Positions 1 through 7,264 of a stretch of DNA of 64,000 nt are shown piece after piece (position 1 is the first letter of the stretch; each line of letters begins with the position of its first letter). A program made the position numbers and the translations under genes. The notes beneath the pieces were generated by a model, which was not told where the DNA came from, ran no database searches, and saw only the letters and a list, made by a program, of their open reading frames with translations. Origin of the DNA: Solirubrobacterales bacterium (GTDB lineage Bacteria > Actinomycetota > Thermoleophilia > Solirubrobacterales > Solirubrobacteraceae); the NCBI GenBank assembly GCA_019240305.1, contig JAFAYP010000573.1:1-64000 (forward strand). Reading direction: 5' to 3'.

Positions 1-105
1 CGAGATGCGCGGGGGCGGGGAGGACGCGACGTGATCGAGATGCGCGGGGGCGGGGAGGACGCGACGTGATCGAGACGCGCGGGGGCGGGGAGGACGCGAC
101 GTGAT
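1..105. repeat. 35-bp tandem repeat, three copies
   Basis: Three head-to-tail 35-bp units at 1-35, 36-70 and 71-105 begin CGAGATGCGCGGGGGCGGGG. The third differs by one base (CGAGAC). The array may extend left of the window. No unique spacers lie between the units, so this is a minisatellite and not a CRISPR. Confidence 0.9.
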
Positions 106-170
106 CGTGGGCGTGAGCGTGGGGTGGGCGAGCGGCGGATCTTTCTCACCGACCCTCGTGCGCACGCCGA

Positions 171-285
171 AGGTGTGGTGGATTTGATGCGCGTCTGGGA
201 AACATCGCCACCGACCCCGGAGCACGCACCCGGGGGTGTGGTGGGTTTGATCCACCACACTCCGGGTGTGGTGGGTTGATCCACC
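171..285. promoter_or_regulatory. GTGTGGTGG palindromic word cluster
   Basis: The word GGTGTGGTGG followed by a GTTTGAT-like stretch occurs three times, at about 172, 235 and 265. At 237-261 it forms a perfect inverted repeat, GTGTGGTGG and CCACCACAC around a 7-nt loop. It lies just downstream of the minus-strand oxidase gene that ends at 304, so it may help terminate that transcript or bind a protein. The function is inferred only from the symmetry. Confidence 0.5.
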
Positions 286-303
286 CCGCGCGGGTTTGGC
301 GTT

Positions 304-939
304 CTAATACAGACCCTCGCGTCGGGCGTAGCGCGCGGCGCGGTCGCGGTCATAGCCCTCGGCGTCGAACTCCGGGTCGGTCAGCGACCGCAGGATCGCG
401 CCCGAGCTCGGCAGCGCCGAGCGCTCGATATGTCGCTCGGGGTTCCACAGCTCGGACCGGATGAGCGCCTTCGGGCACTGCGTGTAGGCCTCCTCGATCG
501 TGACCAGCAGCCCGAGCCTGGGGACCTTGCCGCCGACGGCGCACGGCTCGAGCAGCTCGCGCTCGTCGGTGATGATCGCCCGGCCGTTGACCCGGAACGT
601 GTCGTTGACGCCGGGGATGAGGAACAGGAGCGCGATCCGGTCGTCGGTCAGGAGGTTGGTCAGCGTGTCGGCGATCCGGTTGCCGGGCCGGTCGGGCAGC
701 AGGATCGTGCGCTCGTCGAGGACCTGGACGAAGCCGGCGGGATCGCCGCGGGGGGAGACGTCGAGGCCGCCGTCGGGGCTCGCGGTGGCGACGCACAGGA
801 AGGGCGACGCGTCGATGAACCGCCGGGTGAGGTCGTTCAGCCGGTCGGCAAGCTTGGCCACCACCTGCTCGGCCGGCCGGCCGCCGAGGAGCTCGCGCAG
901 CTGCGTCTCAGAGGTGATCCGGTTGATGGTTCGCGGCAT
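304..939 (-). CDS. Pyridoxamine 5'-phosphate oxidase family FMN-binding protein
   Basis: This 211-residue protein has the split-barrel flavin-binding layout. A central segment (FLCVATASPDGGLDVSPRGD, about residues 47-66) is followed by a strand with ILLPDRPGNR and by LLFLIPGVNDTFRVNGRA. That order is typical of actinobacterial PPOX-type proteins that bind FMN or F420 and act on small redox substrates. The true substrate cannot be read from sequence. The ATG start at 939 lies inside the end of the next minus-strand gene (ending at 908), a 32-bp overlap that suggests coupled translation. No signal peptide or membrane segment is visible. Confidence 0.8.
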   Translation of the reverse strand: MPRTINRITSETQLRELLGGRPAEQVVAKLADRLNDLTRRFIDASPFLCVATASPDGGLDVSPRGDPAGFVQVLDERTILLPDRPGNRIADTLTNLLTDDRIALLFLIPGVNDTFRVNGRAIITDERELLEPCAVGGKVPRLGLLVTIEEAYTQCPKALIRSELWNPERHIERSALPSSGAILRSLTDPEFDAEGYDRDRAARYARREGLY

Positions 940-1750
940 CCGACGACCATACCTCGTTGGGCGCCCGCGAGCTAGGGGTGGACGCCACGACGCCCGCGTC
1001 GACCGCGGCCACGACCTCGGGCGCGCCCGCGATCAGGTCGGAGATGCGGCGCCGACGAGCCCGGATGCGCGCCCATCGCGCCCGCGAGCGCGCGAGCTTG
1101 GCGCCGTCCGCGCGATAGCGCCGGCGCGCCCACCTCGAGCTCGGCGAGGCGAGGCGGATCGCGCCGATGACCGACACCGGCCAGAAGAAGACCCCGACGA
1201 CGCCCATGACCGGCTTGCCCTTGATGATCGGCACGAGGCCGAGGGCGACATCGACGACCACGACCAGCAGCCACGAGCTGACCGAGGTGCCGCCGTGGCG
1301 GAGGTCGAAGGGCGCGGCGCCGAGGACGATCAGCCCTCCGATGAGCGCGGCGATCACGACCGCGTCGAACGAAGATCGTCCCTCGTCGGCCCAGTAGACG
1401 TCGCGCAGGTAGACCCAGAGCGCGAACTCGTCGAGCGTCAGGCCGGCGCCGACACCGAAGCCGGCGGCGAAGATCTCGTTGAAAGGGCTCGGCGGTCGCA
1501 GCGCGAAGCCGAGGAAGCCCGAGAGCAGGAGCAGGACGATCCCCCAGACGAGGTGATGCAGGTGCAGGCCGCTCTCGGTCGTCACGCTGCCCGGCCACCA
1601 CGGAACCCGCGGGCTGCGCATGAGCCGCGCGCTCGTGCGGATGAACAGGAAGGTGATGAGGAACGCGGCGAGCAGCACGAACCCGGCTCGCTGTCCCCGG
1701 AGATCCAGGAAGCCGCCGCTCACGTCGAACCTGAAAGTGATCGCCGCCAC
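908..1750 (-). CDS. Multi-pass integral membrane protein, unknown function
   Basis: The 280-residue protein has several hydrophobic spans: about residues 22-38, a cluster around HLHHLVWGIVLLLLSGFLGF, then segments near residues 95-110, 130-150 and 160-200. The C-terminal third is strongly basic. The His-rich HLHHL piece sits at the start of a membrane helix, as in some actinobacterial membrane proteins of unknown role. I do not recognise a named family. It is upstream of and overlaps the PPOX-family gene on the same strand. Confidence 0.6.
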   Translation of the reverse strand: MAAITFRFDVSGGFLDLRGQRAGFVLLAAFLITFLFIRTSARLMRSPRVPWWPGSVTTESGLHLHHLVWGIVLLLLSGFLGFALRPPSPFNEIFAAGFGVGAGLTLDEFALWVYLRDVYWADEGRSSFDAVVIAALIGGLIVLGAAPFDLRHGGTSVSSWLLVVVVDVALGLVPIIKGKPVMGVVGVFFWPVSVIGAIRLASPSSRWARRRYRADGAKLARSRARWARIRARRRRISDLIAGAPEVVAAVDAGVVASTPSSRAPNEVWSSDAANHQPDHL

Positions 1751-2003
1751 TCGGCAAGGCTAACCCGAGCGACGGCGCGGTCGCGACCCGGTGGAAGGCC
1801 AGCCCGCGCCGGCCGGCCGACCGGACCGTTCCGGCGCCGCCCGCCGAGACCGGACCTTCGTCATCTCGCGCCGGCCCGTTACGTACCGGATATCGGCAGA
1901 AGTTTGGATCCGGGGCGCAGGAGCGACGGCTCGATCACCGCGGGCGGCGGTGGTACGTTCCGCGCCCACACACCACCAACCACGAGGCTCGAGAGGAGTG
2001 CTC

Positions 2004-2273
2004 ATGGTAGGCACCGTCATCGGTCTGATCATCATCGGCTTGGTCGCCGGATACATCGCCCGCGCGATCGTTCCCGGTCGCCAGGCGCTCGGGGTCATGC
2101 GGACGATCCTGCTCGGGATCGTCGGCTCGTTCGTCGGCGGATTCCTCGGTCGGCTGCTGTTCCATCACCCGGGCGGCTTCGTCCAGCCCTCGAGCTGGAT
2201 CGGCTCGATCATCGGCTCCATCATCGTCCTGCTGATCTGGATGCAGTTGGACAGGCGGCGCGTCGTGCATTGA
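2004..2273 (+). CDS. GlsB/YeaQ/YmgE family stress-response membrane protein
   Basis: This 89-residue, three-helix membrane protein has the family pattern: MVGTVIGLIIIGLVAGYIAR at the start, a Gly-rich second helix (GIVGSFVGGFLGRLL) and a third helix (SWIGSIIGSIIVLLIWMQL). The ATG at 2004 is chosen because a clear ribosome-binding sequence, GAGAGGAG (1991-1998), lies just upstream and residues before it have no family character. Members are small inner-membrane proteins induced by stress; their mechanism is not established. Confidence 0.85.
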   Translation: MVGTVIGLIIIGLVAGYIARAIVPGRQALGVMRTILLGIVGSFVGGFLGRLLFHHPGGFVQPSSWIGSIIGSIIVLLIWMQLDRRRVVH

Positions 2274-2351
2274 CCTCGCCGATCGCGGCCGGCGTCCCGA
2301 CCGGGGACGCCGGCGTCCGCGCCGACGAGCGGGTCAGCTCGCCAGTGATGA

Positions 2352-2855
2352 TCAGCGGCCCAGCGCGTCGCGCAACGCCCGCCGCGTCGACCAGAACGCG
2401 AGCTCCTGCCACGGGATCTCGCCGGGCGTAAAGACGCGGACCTCGGGGGCTTCTGGCGTCGTCGACGGCTCTCCGAGCGCGAGCGCGCGATAGACGATGA
2501 GGACGACCCGGTCGTCGGGGCGCGAGTAGACCCCGACGAGCGCCCCGAGCTCGATCGCCATCGCCAGCTCCTCGTCGGTCTCGCGCCGTGCGGCGTCCTC
2601 GACGGACTCGCCGAGGTCGACGAAGCCGCCCGGAAACGTCCACCTGCCGGCCGACGGCTCAAAGCCCCGGCGCAGAAGGATGACCCGCCCGTGGGCATCA
2701 AACGGGATCACCGCCGCGACCGGCTCCGGGTTGTAGTACTCGCGAAAGCCGCAGTCCGGGCAGGAGAGCAGGCGGGGGAAGGTCACCTCCGCGGGCCGGC
2801 CGCAGCGAGGGCAGAAGCGCGCCTGGGCGAGCGCGGGGTTCAGCGACGGCTGCAC
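2352..2855 (-). CDS. NUDIX hydrolase with N-terminal zinc ribbon
   Basis: The protein begins with a zinc-ribbon pair, CPRCG and CPDCG. The Nudix box follows, with GGFVDLGESVEDAARRETDEE carrying the metal-binding Glu residues. That layout matches NADH pyrophosphatase-like and general Nudix hydrolases that cleave nucleoside diphosphates linked to another group. The frame stays open to 2972, but that start would overlap the divergent gene at 2962. The GTG at 2855 gives 167 residues beginning VQPSLNPALAQ and leaves room for promoters. The choice of start is uncertain; the family assignment is not. Confidence 0.82.
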   Translation of the reverse strand: MQPSLNPALAQARFCPRCGRPAEVTFPRLLSCPDCGFREYYNPEPVAAVIPFDAHGRVILLRRGFEPSAGRWTFPGGFVDLGESVEDAARRETDEELAMAIELGALVGVYSRPDDRVVLIVYRALALGEPSTTPEAPEVRVFTPGEIPWQELAFWSTRRALRDALGR

Positions 2856-2961
2856 CCCCGCGATGCTAGGCGTCGCCTCACTTGCGGCGGGCGGTGCGGC
2901 TGACCCGGACCTGCCTCGCGCGGCGACGAGCTGATCGCGATCCCGGTCGTATGATCGGCTC

Positions 2962-3255
2962 GTGGTGCGCAACGTCGTGATGGTCGAGCTGACCGAGGAA
3001 GCCGATCCCGAGGCGATCGCCGCGCTGCAGGAGAAGTTCCGGGCGCTCGACTGCCCGGGGACGCTCAGCTACACGGTCGGCTCGGACCTCGGGCTGCGCG
3101 ACGGCACCTGGAGCTTTGCCATCGTCGCCGACTTCGTCGATGTCGACGCCTACCGCGGCTACGACGCCGACGCCCAGCACAACCGCCTCCGCGCCGAGCT
3201 CGCCCCGTGGGCGCAGCGGATCGCCCGCGTTCAGTTCGAGGTCCCGACCCCTTAG
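2962..3255 (+). CDS. Dabb-domain (stress-responsive alpha/beta barrel) protein
   Basis: A 97-residue single-domain protein starting with VRNVVMVELTEEADPEAIAA, followed by a helix and the motif YTVGSDLGLRDGTWSFAIVA. The ending Y(R)GYDADAQHNRL is the Dabb signature, with a His near the C-terminal helix. Dabb proteins form small ferredoxin-like dimers; some are enzymes, many are only known as stress-induced. It is divergent from the Nudix gene. The start is GTG. Confidence 0.75.
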   Translation: MVRNVVMVELTEEADPEAIAALQEKFRALDCPGTLSYTVGSDLGLRDGTWSFAIVADFVDVDAYRGYDADAQHNRLRAELAPWAQRIARVQFEVPTP

Positions 3256-3400
3256 CGTGGGCGACGAGGAGCGAGCGCTCCCCGCCCGCGACGCCGCGCT
3301 GCACATCGTCGTCGAGCGGCCTCGTCGCCCCGCGTCGGATCGATGAACCGGCGCCCCGCCGGCGGTCTCACCGGTACCCGCCACGACCGAAAGGACGAGC

Positions 3401-4006
3401 ATGAGCAGGGTCATCGCCAACGCCGCCATGTCGCTCGACGGCTACATCTCGGGCCCGGACGAGTCGGGCTTCGACCATCTCTTCGCCTGGTATGGCAACG
3501 GCGACGTCACGGTCGCCACGGCACAGGCGGATCGGACGTTCCACATGACGCCCGAGAGCGCGGCGGTGTGGCGACAGGTCACCGCGCGCCTCGGGGCGCT
3601 GGTCGTCGGCCGCCGCACCTTCGACGTCACCGACGGCTGGGCCGGGCTGCACCCGCTCGGCACGCCGGTCGTCGTGCTCACCCACCGGGTCCCCGAGGCA
3701 TGGGTCGCCGGACACCCCGAGGCGCCGTTCACCTTCGTCACCGACGGCATCGAGGCGGCGGTCGGCGCCGCGCGGGAGCTCGCCGGCGATGCCGACGTCG
3801 CCTGCACCGCCGGCGTCATCGCCCAGCAGGCGCTCGACGCCGGGCTGCTCGACGAGATCTGGGTGATGCTCGTGCCGGTGGTGCTCGGCGGCGGACGGCC
3901 CTTCTTCGAGACGGTGCGCTCGGCGCCGGTGCGCTTCGAGGATCCAATCGTCGTGCCCGCCAGAGGCGTGACGCACCTGCGCTACCGGGTGCGTGCGCGC
4001 GTCTGA
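3401..4006 (+). CDS. Dihydrofolate reductase family protein (RibD C-terminal type)
   Basis: The 201-residue protein opens with MSRVIANAAMSLDGYISGPD, the N-terminal strand and loop of the RibD/DHFR fold. It continues with VVGRRTFDVTDGWAG and a nucleotide-binding region near IEAAVGAARELAGDADVACTAG. The ending DEIWVMLVPVVLGGGRPFF is also typical. These single-domain proteins are NADPH-dependent reductases of unknown substrate in actinobacteria and are unlikely to be the essential DHFR. The ATG has AAAGGACGAGC upstream. Confidence 0.85.
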   Translation: MSRVIANAAMSLDGYISGPDESGFDHLFAWYGNGDVTVATAQADRTFHMTPESAAVWRQVTARLGALVVGRRTFDVTDGWAGLHPLGTPVVVLTHRVPEAWVAGHPEAPFTFVTDGIEAAVGAARELAGDADVACTAGVIAQQALDAGLLDEIWVMLVPVVLGGGRPFFETVRSAPVRFEDPIVVPARGVTHLRYRVRARV

Positions 4007-4049
4007 CGTGGTGGCCGCCAATAAGCCGGTCAGGCACGGCAGTTCGGCT

Positions 4050-4068
4050 GCCACCCGTCAGGGGTGGC
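4050..4068. terminator. GC stem-loop between convergent genes
   Basis: GCCACCC (4050-4056), loop GTCAG, GGGTGGC (4062-4068) is a perfect 7-bp stem between the convergent reductase gene (ends 4006) and pqqE (ends 4099). It could end transcription from both sides. There is no U-tract, so this is inferred from position and symmetry. Confidence 0.45.
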
Positions 4069-4098
4069 CGGGCGGGGTGACCGCGCGGGGTGCCGGTC

Positions 4099-5196
4099 TC
4101 AGACGCGCGCCGGCCGCCTGATCGCCCGGTAGACGAACTCGTCGGTCCGCGCCGGCTCGCGCGCGGCCACCACGCGGTCGTGATGGGGCGAGAGGCGGCA
4201 CACCGGATCGGTGGCGGCGGCGTCCCCGGTCAGCCGCAGCGCCTGGCAGCGGCATCCGCCCCAGTCGACCTCCTGGCGGCCCAGGGGACAGCTGCGGCAC
4301 GGCTCCTGCATCCAGTCGGTCCCGCGGAAGCGCGCGAACGCGTCCGATTCGGTCCAGATCCACTCGAGCGAGTGCTCGCGGACGTTCGGCAGCTCGAGCC
4401 CGGGGATCGTGGTCGCCGCCTGACACGGGAGGGCGTCGCCGCTGGGACCGACGACGATCGCCGTCCGGCCCCAGCCGCCCATGCACGGCTTCGGAAGGTC
4501 CTCGTGCAGATCGGGGAGGACCCAGAGGACGTCGACGCGCGGGCCGACGCGCTCGCGGAAGCGCTGGACCGCCTCCTCGCCGCGCTGGAGCTGCTCGGCG
4601 GTCGGCATGAGCGCGTCCTGGTTGACCGCCGCCCAGCCGTAGTACTGGGTGTTGGCGAGCTCGAGGCGCTGGGCGTCGAGGGTCAGCGCGAGCTCGAGGA
4701 TCTCCTCGATCCGATCGAGGTTCTGGCGGTGCAGCACGCAGTTGATGGTCAGCGGGAAGCCGAGCTCGCGGGTCAGCCGCGCGGCGTCGATCTTGGAGGC
4801 GAACGACCGGTTGCCGGCGATCCGATCGTTCTCCTGCGGATCGGGGCTCTGGATCGAGATCTGCACGTGGTCGAGGCCGGCGTCGCGCAGGGCTCGGGCC
4901 CGCTCGTCGGAGAACAGCGTCCCGGCGGTGATCAGGGACGAGTACAGCCCGGCGTCGCGCGCGGCGGCGCACAATGCCGGGAGGTCGCGGCGGAGCATCG
5001 GCTCGCCGCCGGTGAGCGCGAGCTGCAGCACGCCGAGCGCCCGCGCCTGCTCGAACACCCGGACCCAGTCGTCGCTCGCGAGCTCGTCGCGGTAGCGCGC
5101 GTCGCCGATCTCGAGCGGGTTGGAGCAGTAGGGGCAGTGCAGCGGGCACTGGTAGCTGAGCTCCGCGATGAGCGTGGAGGGCCTAGACGGCGGCAT
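4099..5196 (-). CDS. pqqE: PQQ biosynthesis radical SAM enzyme PqqE
   Basis: PqqE links Glu and Tyr side chains of the PqqA peptide, the first step of PQQ synthesis. The 365-residue protein has the radical-SAM cluster CPLHCPYC near residue 17 and the glycine motif TGGEP. The C-terminal SPASM-type cysteines sit in CMGG, CQAAT, CRSCPLG and GGCRCQA and bind auxiliary iron-sulfur clusters. Length is normal for the family. The ATG at 5196 overlaps the end of pqqD by 14 bp. It is the last gene of the operon and presumably needs PqqD as peptide chaperone. Confidence 0.95.
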   Translation of the reverse strand: MPPSRPSTLIAELSYQCPLHCPYCSNPLEIGDARYRDELASDDWVRVFEQARALGVLQLALTGGEPMLRRDLPALCAAARDAGLYSSLITAGTLFSDERARALRDAGLDHVQISIQSPDPQENDRIAGNRSFASKIDAARLTRELGFPLTINCVLHRQNLDRIEEILELALTLDAQRLELANTQYYGWAAVNQDALMPTAEQLQRGEEAVQRFRERVGPRVDVLWVLPDLHEDLPKPCMGGWGRTAIVVGPSGDALPCQAATTIPGLELPNVREHSLEWIWTESDAFARFRGTDWMQEPCRSCPLGRQEVDWGGCRCQALRLTGDAAATDPVCRLSPHHDRVVAAREPARTDEFVYRAIRRPARV

Positions 5197-5446
5197 CGAC
5201 GACCAGTCCTCGCTGCGCCAGCCCCTCGACCAGGCCGACGACGTCGCCGCGCAGGTCCCCGCCGCCGTAGCGCTCCGACAGCGCGCTGACGATCTCGTCG
5301 AGCGACCGTTCGCCGTCGCAGAGCTCGAGCACCTCGGCGGCTGTCGCGTTGAGCCGCACCACGCCCTCGGGGACGAGCATCTGATGCTCGGCGCGGACCT
5401 CGTCGTAGCGCAGGCGGGCGCCGGTGACCAGGCGAGGCCGCGTCAC
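5183..5446 (-). CDS. pqqD: PQQ biosynthesis peptide chaperone PqqD
   Basis: PqqD binds PqqA and delivers it to PqqE. The 87-residue protein contains the family core: LRYDEVRAEHQMLVPEGVVR, LNATAAEVLELCDGERSLDE, then a helical end. The GTG start at 5446 is placed where GTGA overlaps the TGA stop of pqqC, leaving a full-length family member. Translation is probably coupled to pqqC. It overlaps pqqE at its 3' end. Confidence 0.92.
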   Translation of the reverse strand: MTRPRLVTGARLRYDEVRAEHQMLVPEGVVRLNATAAEVLELCDGERSLDEIVSALSERYGGGDLRGDVVGLVEGLAQRGLVVDAAV

Positions 5447-6171
5447 GCCCGCGGCCCCGGCGGCTGGGACTCCCCGCGGTCGATCGCATCGAGCTGGGCC
5501 CACAGCATCTCTGTCTTGAACCGCAGCGCCGCGACCGCCGCCTCCTGGCGCTCGAGCGTCGTACAGCGCTCGAGCGTCAGGTCCAGCGCGTAGCGCGCAT
5601 CGCGCGGGGCCTTGACCAGTCGGGTGCGGAAGTACTGAAGGCCGGCGGGATCGATCCACGGATAGTGACGCTCGAGCGCCTCGAGCCGGACCTTGATCGC
5701 CGCCGGACCGAACAGCTCGGTCAACGACGACGCCACCGCCTCGATCCACGGGCGCTCACGCGCGAAGGTGACGTAGGCGTCGACCGCGTAGCGGACTGCC
5801 GGCAGCACGCCTCGCTCGGAGACGAGCTCGCGTCGCGACACGCCGAGCGACTCGCCGAGCGCGAGCCACGAGTCGATCCCACCCGGCTCCGCGGCCGTGC
5901 CGTCGTGGTCGAGGATCCGCCCGATCCACTCGCGCCGGACCTCGACCTCGGGGCAGTTGGCGAGGATCGCCGCGTCCTTGAGCGGGATGCACTTCTGGTA
6001 GTAGAAGCGGTTGGTCACCCAGCGCTGCAGCTCCTCGCGCGAGAGCGCGCCCCCGTCCATCCGCTGGTGGAAGGGATGGAGGTTGTGATACCGCGTGCTC
6101 TGGGCGCGCAGACGCTCGGTGAACTCCGCCGGCGACCACGCGACGGCGGCGCGATCGGCGACGTCGGTCAC
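5443..6171 (-). CDS. pqqC: Pyrroloquinoline-quinone synthase PqqC
   Basis: PqqC is a cofactorless oxidase that performs the final ring closure and oxidation to PQQ. The 242-residue protein has family motifs at HPFHQRMDGGALSREELQRW, NRFYYQKCIPLKDAAILANC and DHDG. The region HYPWIDPAGLQYF holds active-site His and Tyr positions. All helices of the heme-oxygenase-like fold appear to be present and the length is typical. ATGA overlap with the stop of pqqB indicates one operon. Confidence 0.95.
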   Translation of the reverse strand: MTDVADRAAVAWSPAEFTERLRAQSTRYHNLHPFHQRMDGGALSREELQRWVTNRFYYQKCIPLKDAAILANCPEVEVRREWIGRILDHDGTAAEPGGIDSWLALGESLGVSRRELVSERGVLPAVRYAVDAYVTFARERPWIEAVASSLTELFGPAAIKVRLEALERHYPWIDPAGLQYFRTRLVKAPRDARYALDLTLERCTTLERQEAAVAALRFKTEMLWAQLDAIDRGESQPPGPRA

Positions 6172-7052
6172 AGCGCGACCTCGAGCCCGTCGTGGGCGAC
6201 CTCGATGCCCGCGCGCCCGACCGCCTCGCGCTCGGGGGAGTCCTCGAGGAGGATCGGATTGGAGTTGTTGATGTGGACGAGGATCGTGCGCGGTCGCCTC
6301 AGCCCGGCCAGGACCTCGAGCGATCCGTCGGGACCGGACAACGGCACGTGCCCCATGTCGCGCGCCGATCGGGTGGAGATCCCGAGCTGCGCCAGCTCGT
6401 CATCGCGCCAGAACGTCCCGTCGACGAGCGCGAGGTCGCAGGCGGCTAGCCGGTCGCGCACCGCCCCGTCGAGGCGGGCGAGGCCGGGCACGTAGCAGAG
6501 GACCGCCTCGTTGGCGCGATCGCGGAACACGTAGCCGCGCGCCTCCATCTCGGCGTCGCAGTAGCGCGGCGCGTCGCCGCCCGAGGCGAACGGCTCGACG
6601 GTCAGGCTCGACCCCGGCAGGGTCGTCTCGCGGCCGTCGGCGAGCGTGTGCCAGTCGATCCCCGAGTAGCGCTGCAGGATGGTCAGGACCGGGAAGCCGT
6701 CGCTGAGAGCGACGCGCACCTCGGCGCTGCCGAAGATCTGCACCGGGGCGCCCGCCTCGCGCAGGAGCAGCAGGCCGGCGGTGTGGTCGATCTCGGCGTC
6801 GGTCAACAGGACCCCGGCGATCGGCGTGCCGCGAACCGCGTCGGGATCCGCGGGATGCAGCCCCTCGAGCTGCTCGCGCACGTCCGGCGACGCGTTGACG
6901 AGGAACCACGGACCTCGATCGCCGCGGACGGCCACCGACGACTGCGTCCGAGCCCGGGCCGCGCCGGCGCGAGCCGCCTCACAGCTCGGGCACCGACAGT
7001 TCCACTGCGGGAAGCCTCCGCCCGCAGCGGAGCCGAGAACGCGGACGTGCAC
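6168..7052 (-). CDS. pqqB: PQQ biosynthesis hydroxylase PqqB
   Basis: PqqB is a metallo-beta-lactamase-fold iron enzyme that hydroxylates the cross-linked tyrosine. The N-terminus reads VHVRVLGSAAGGGFPQWNC, then CPSCEAARAG, giving the usual Cys motif. Metal-site pieces are visible: TDAEIDHTAGL, then MGHVPLSGPDGS and HINNSNPIL. The frame is open further upstream, but the GTG at 7052 starts exactly at the conserved N-terminus and gives the family length, 294 residues. The stop overlaps pqqC by ATGA. Confidence 0.93.
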   Translation of the reverse strand: MHVRVLGSAAGGGFPQWNCRCPSCEAARAGAARARTQSSVAVRGDRGPWFLVNASPDVREQLEGLHPADPDAVRGTPIAGVLLTDAEIDHTAGLLLLREAGAPVQIFGSAEVRVALSDGFPVLTILQRYSGIDWHTLADGRETTLPGSSLTVEPFASGGDAPRYCDAEMEARGYVFRDRANEAVLCYVPGLARLDGAVRDRLAACDLALVDGTFWRDDELAQLGISTRSARDMGHVPLSGPDGSLEVLAGLRRPRTILVHINNSNPILLEDSPEREAVGRAGIEVAHDGLEVAL

Positions 7053-7113
7053 CTGACCCACGAAGCAGACGCAGCCCCGGCAGGTGCCGGGGACCACGTC
7101 GAGCTTCTCGCTC

Positions 7114-7188
7114 CTACCGGGTGTGGAGGTAGGAGGTGACCTCTGAACAGAGGTCGACAATCTCGAACTCGGGCTTGACCCAGATCAT
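7114..7188 (-). CDS. pqqA: PQQ precursor peptide PqqA
   Basis: This 24-residue peptide is the substrate from which PQQ is carved. It starts MIWVKPEFEIVDLC and carries Glu at residue 16 and Tyr at residue 20, separated by VTS. That is exactly the E-x-x-x-Y pair cross-linked in known PqqA peptides. The N-terminal W-V-K-P and Glu9 also match. A strong Shine-Dalgarno sequence lies upstream (AGGAAGG on the minus strand, about 7195-7201). It is the first gene of pqqABCDE, 61 bp before pqqB. Confidence 0.93.
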   Translation of the reverse strand: MIWVKPEFEIVDLCSEVTSYLHTR

Positions 7189-7264
7189 GCAGCGCCTTCC
7201 TACTCGGGTATACAGCCGCCATGCTATCGAACCACCCCCGTTCCTCGACGTCTCATCCCCCGCC

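Noticed and set aside
1-105. Possible CRISPR array
   Set aside because: Units are directly adjacent, with no spacers and no cas genes.
500-2431. 643-codon plus-strand open frame
   Set aside because: It runs antisense to the PPOX and membrane-protein genes and has Arg/Ala/Gly-rich text without family motifs; a shadow of high GC.
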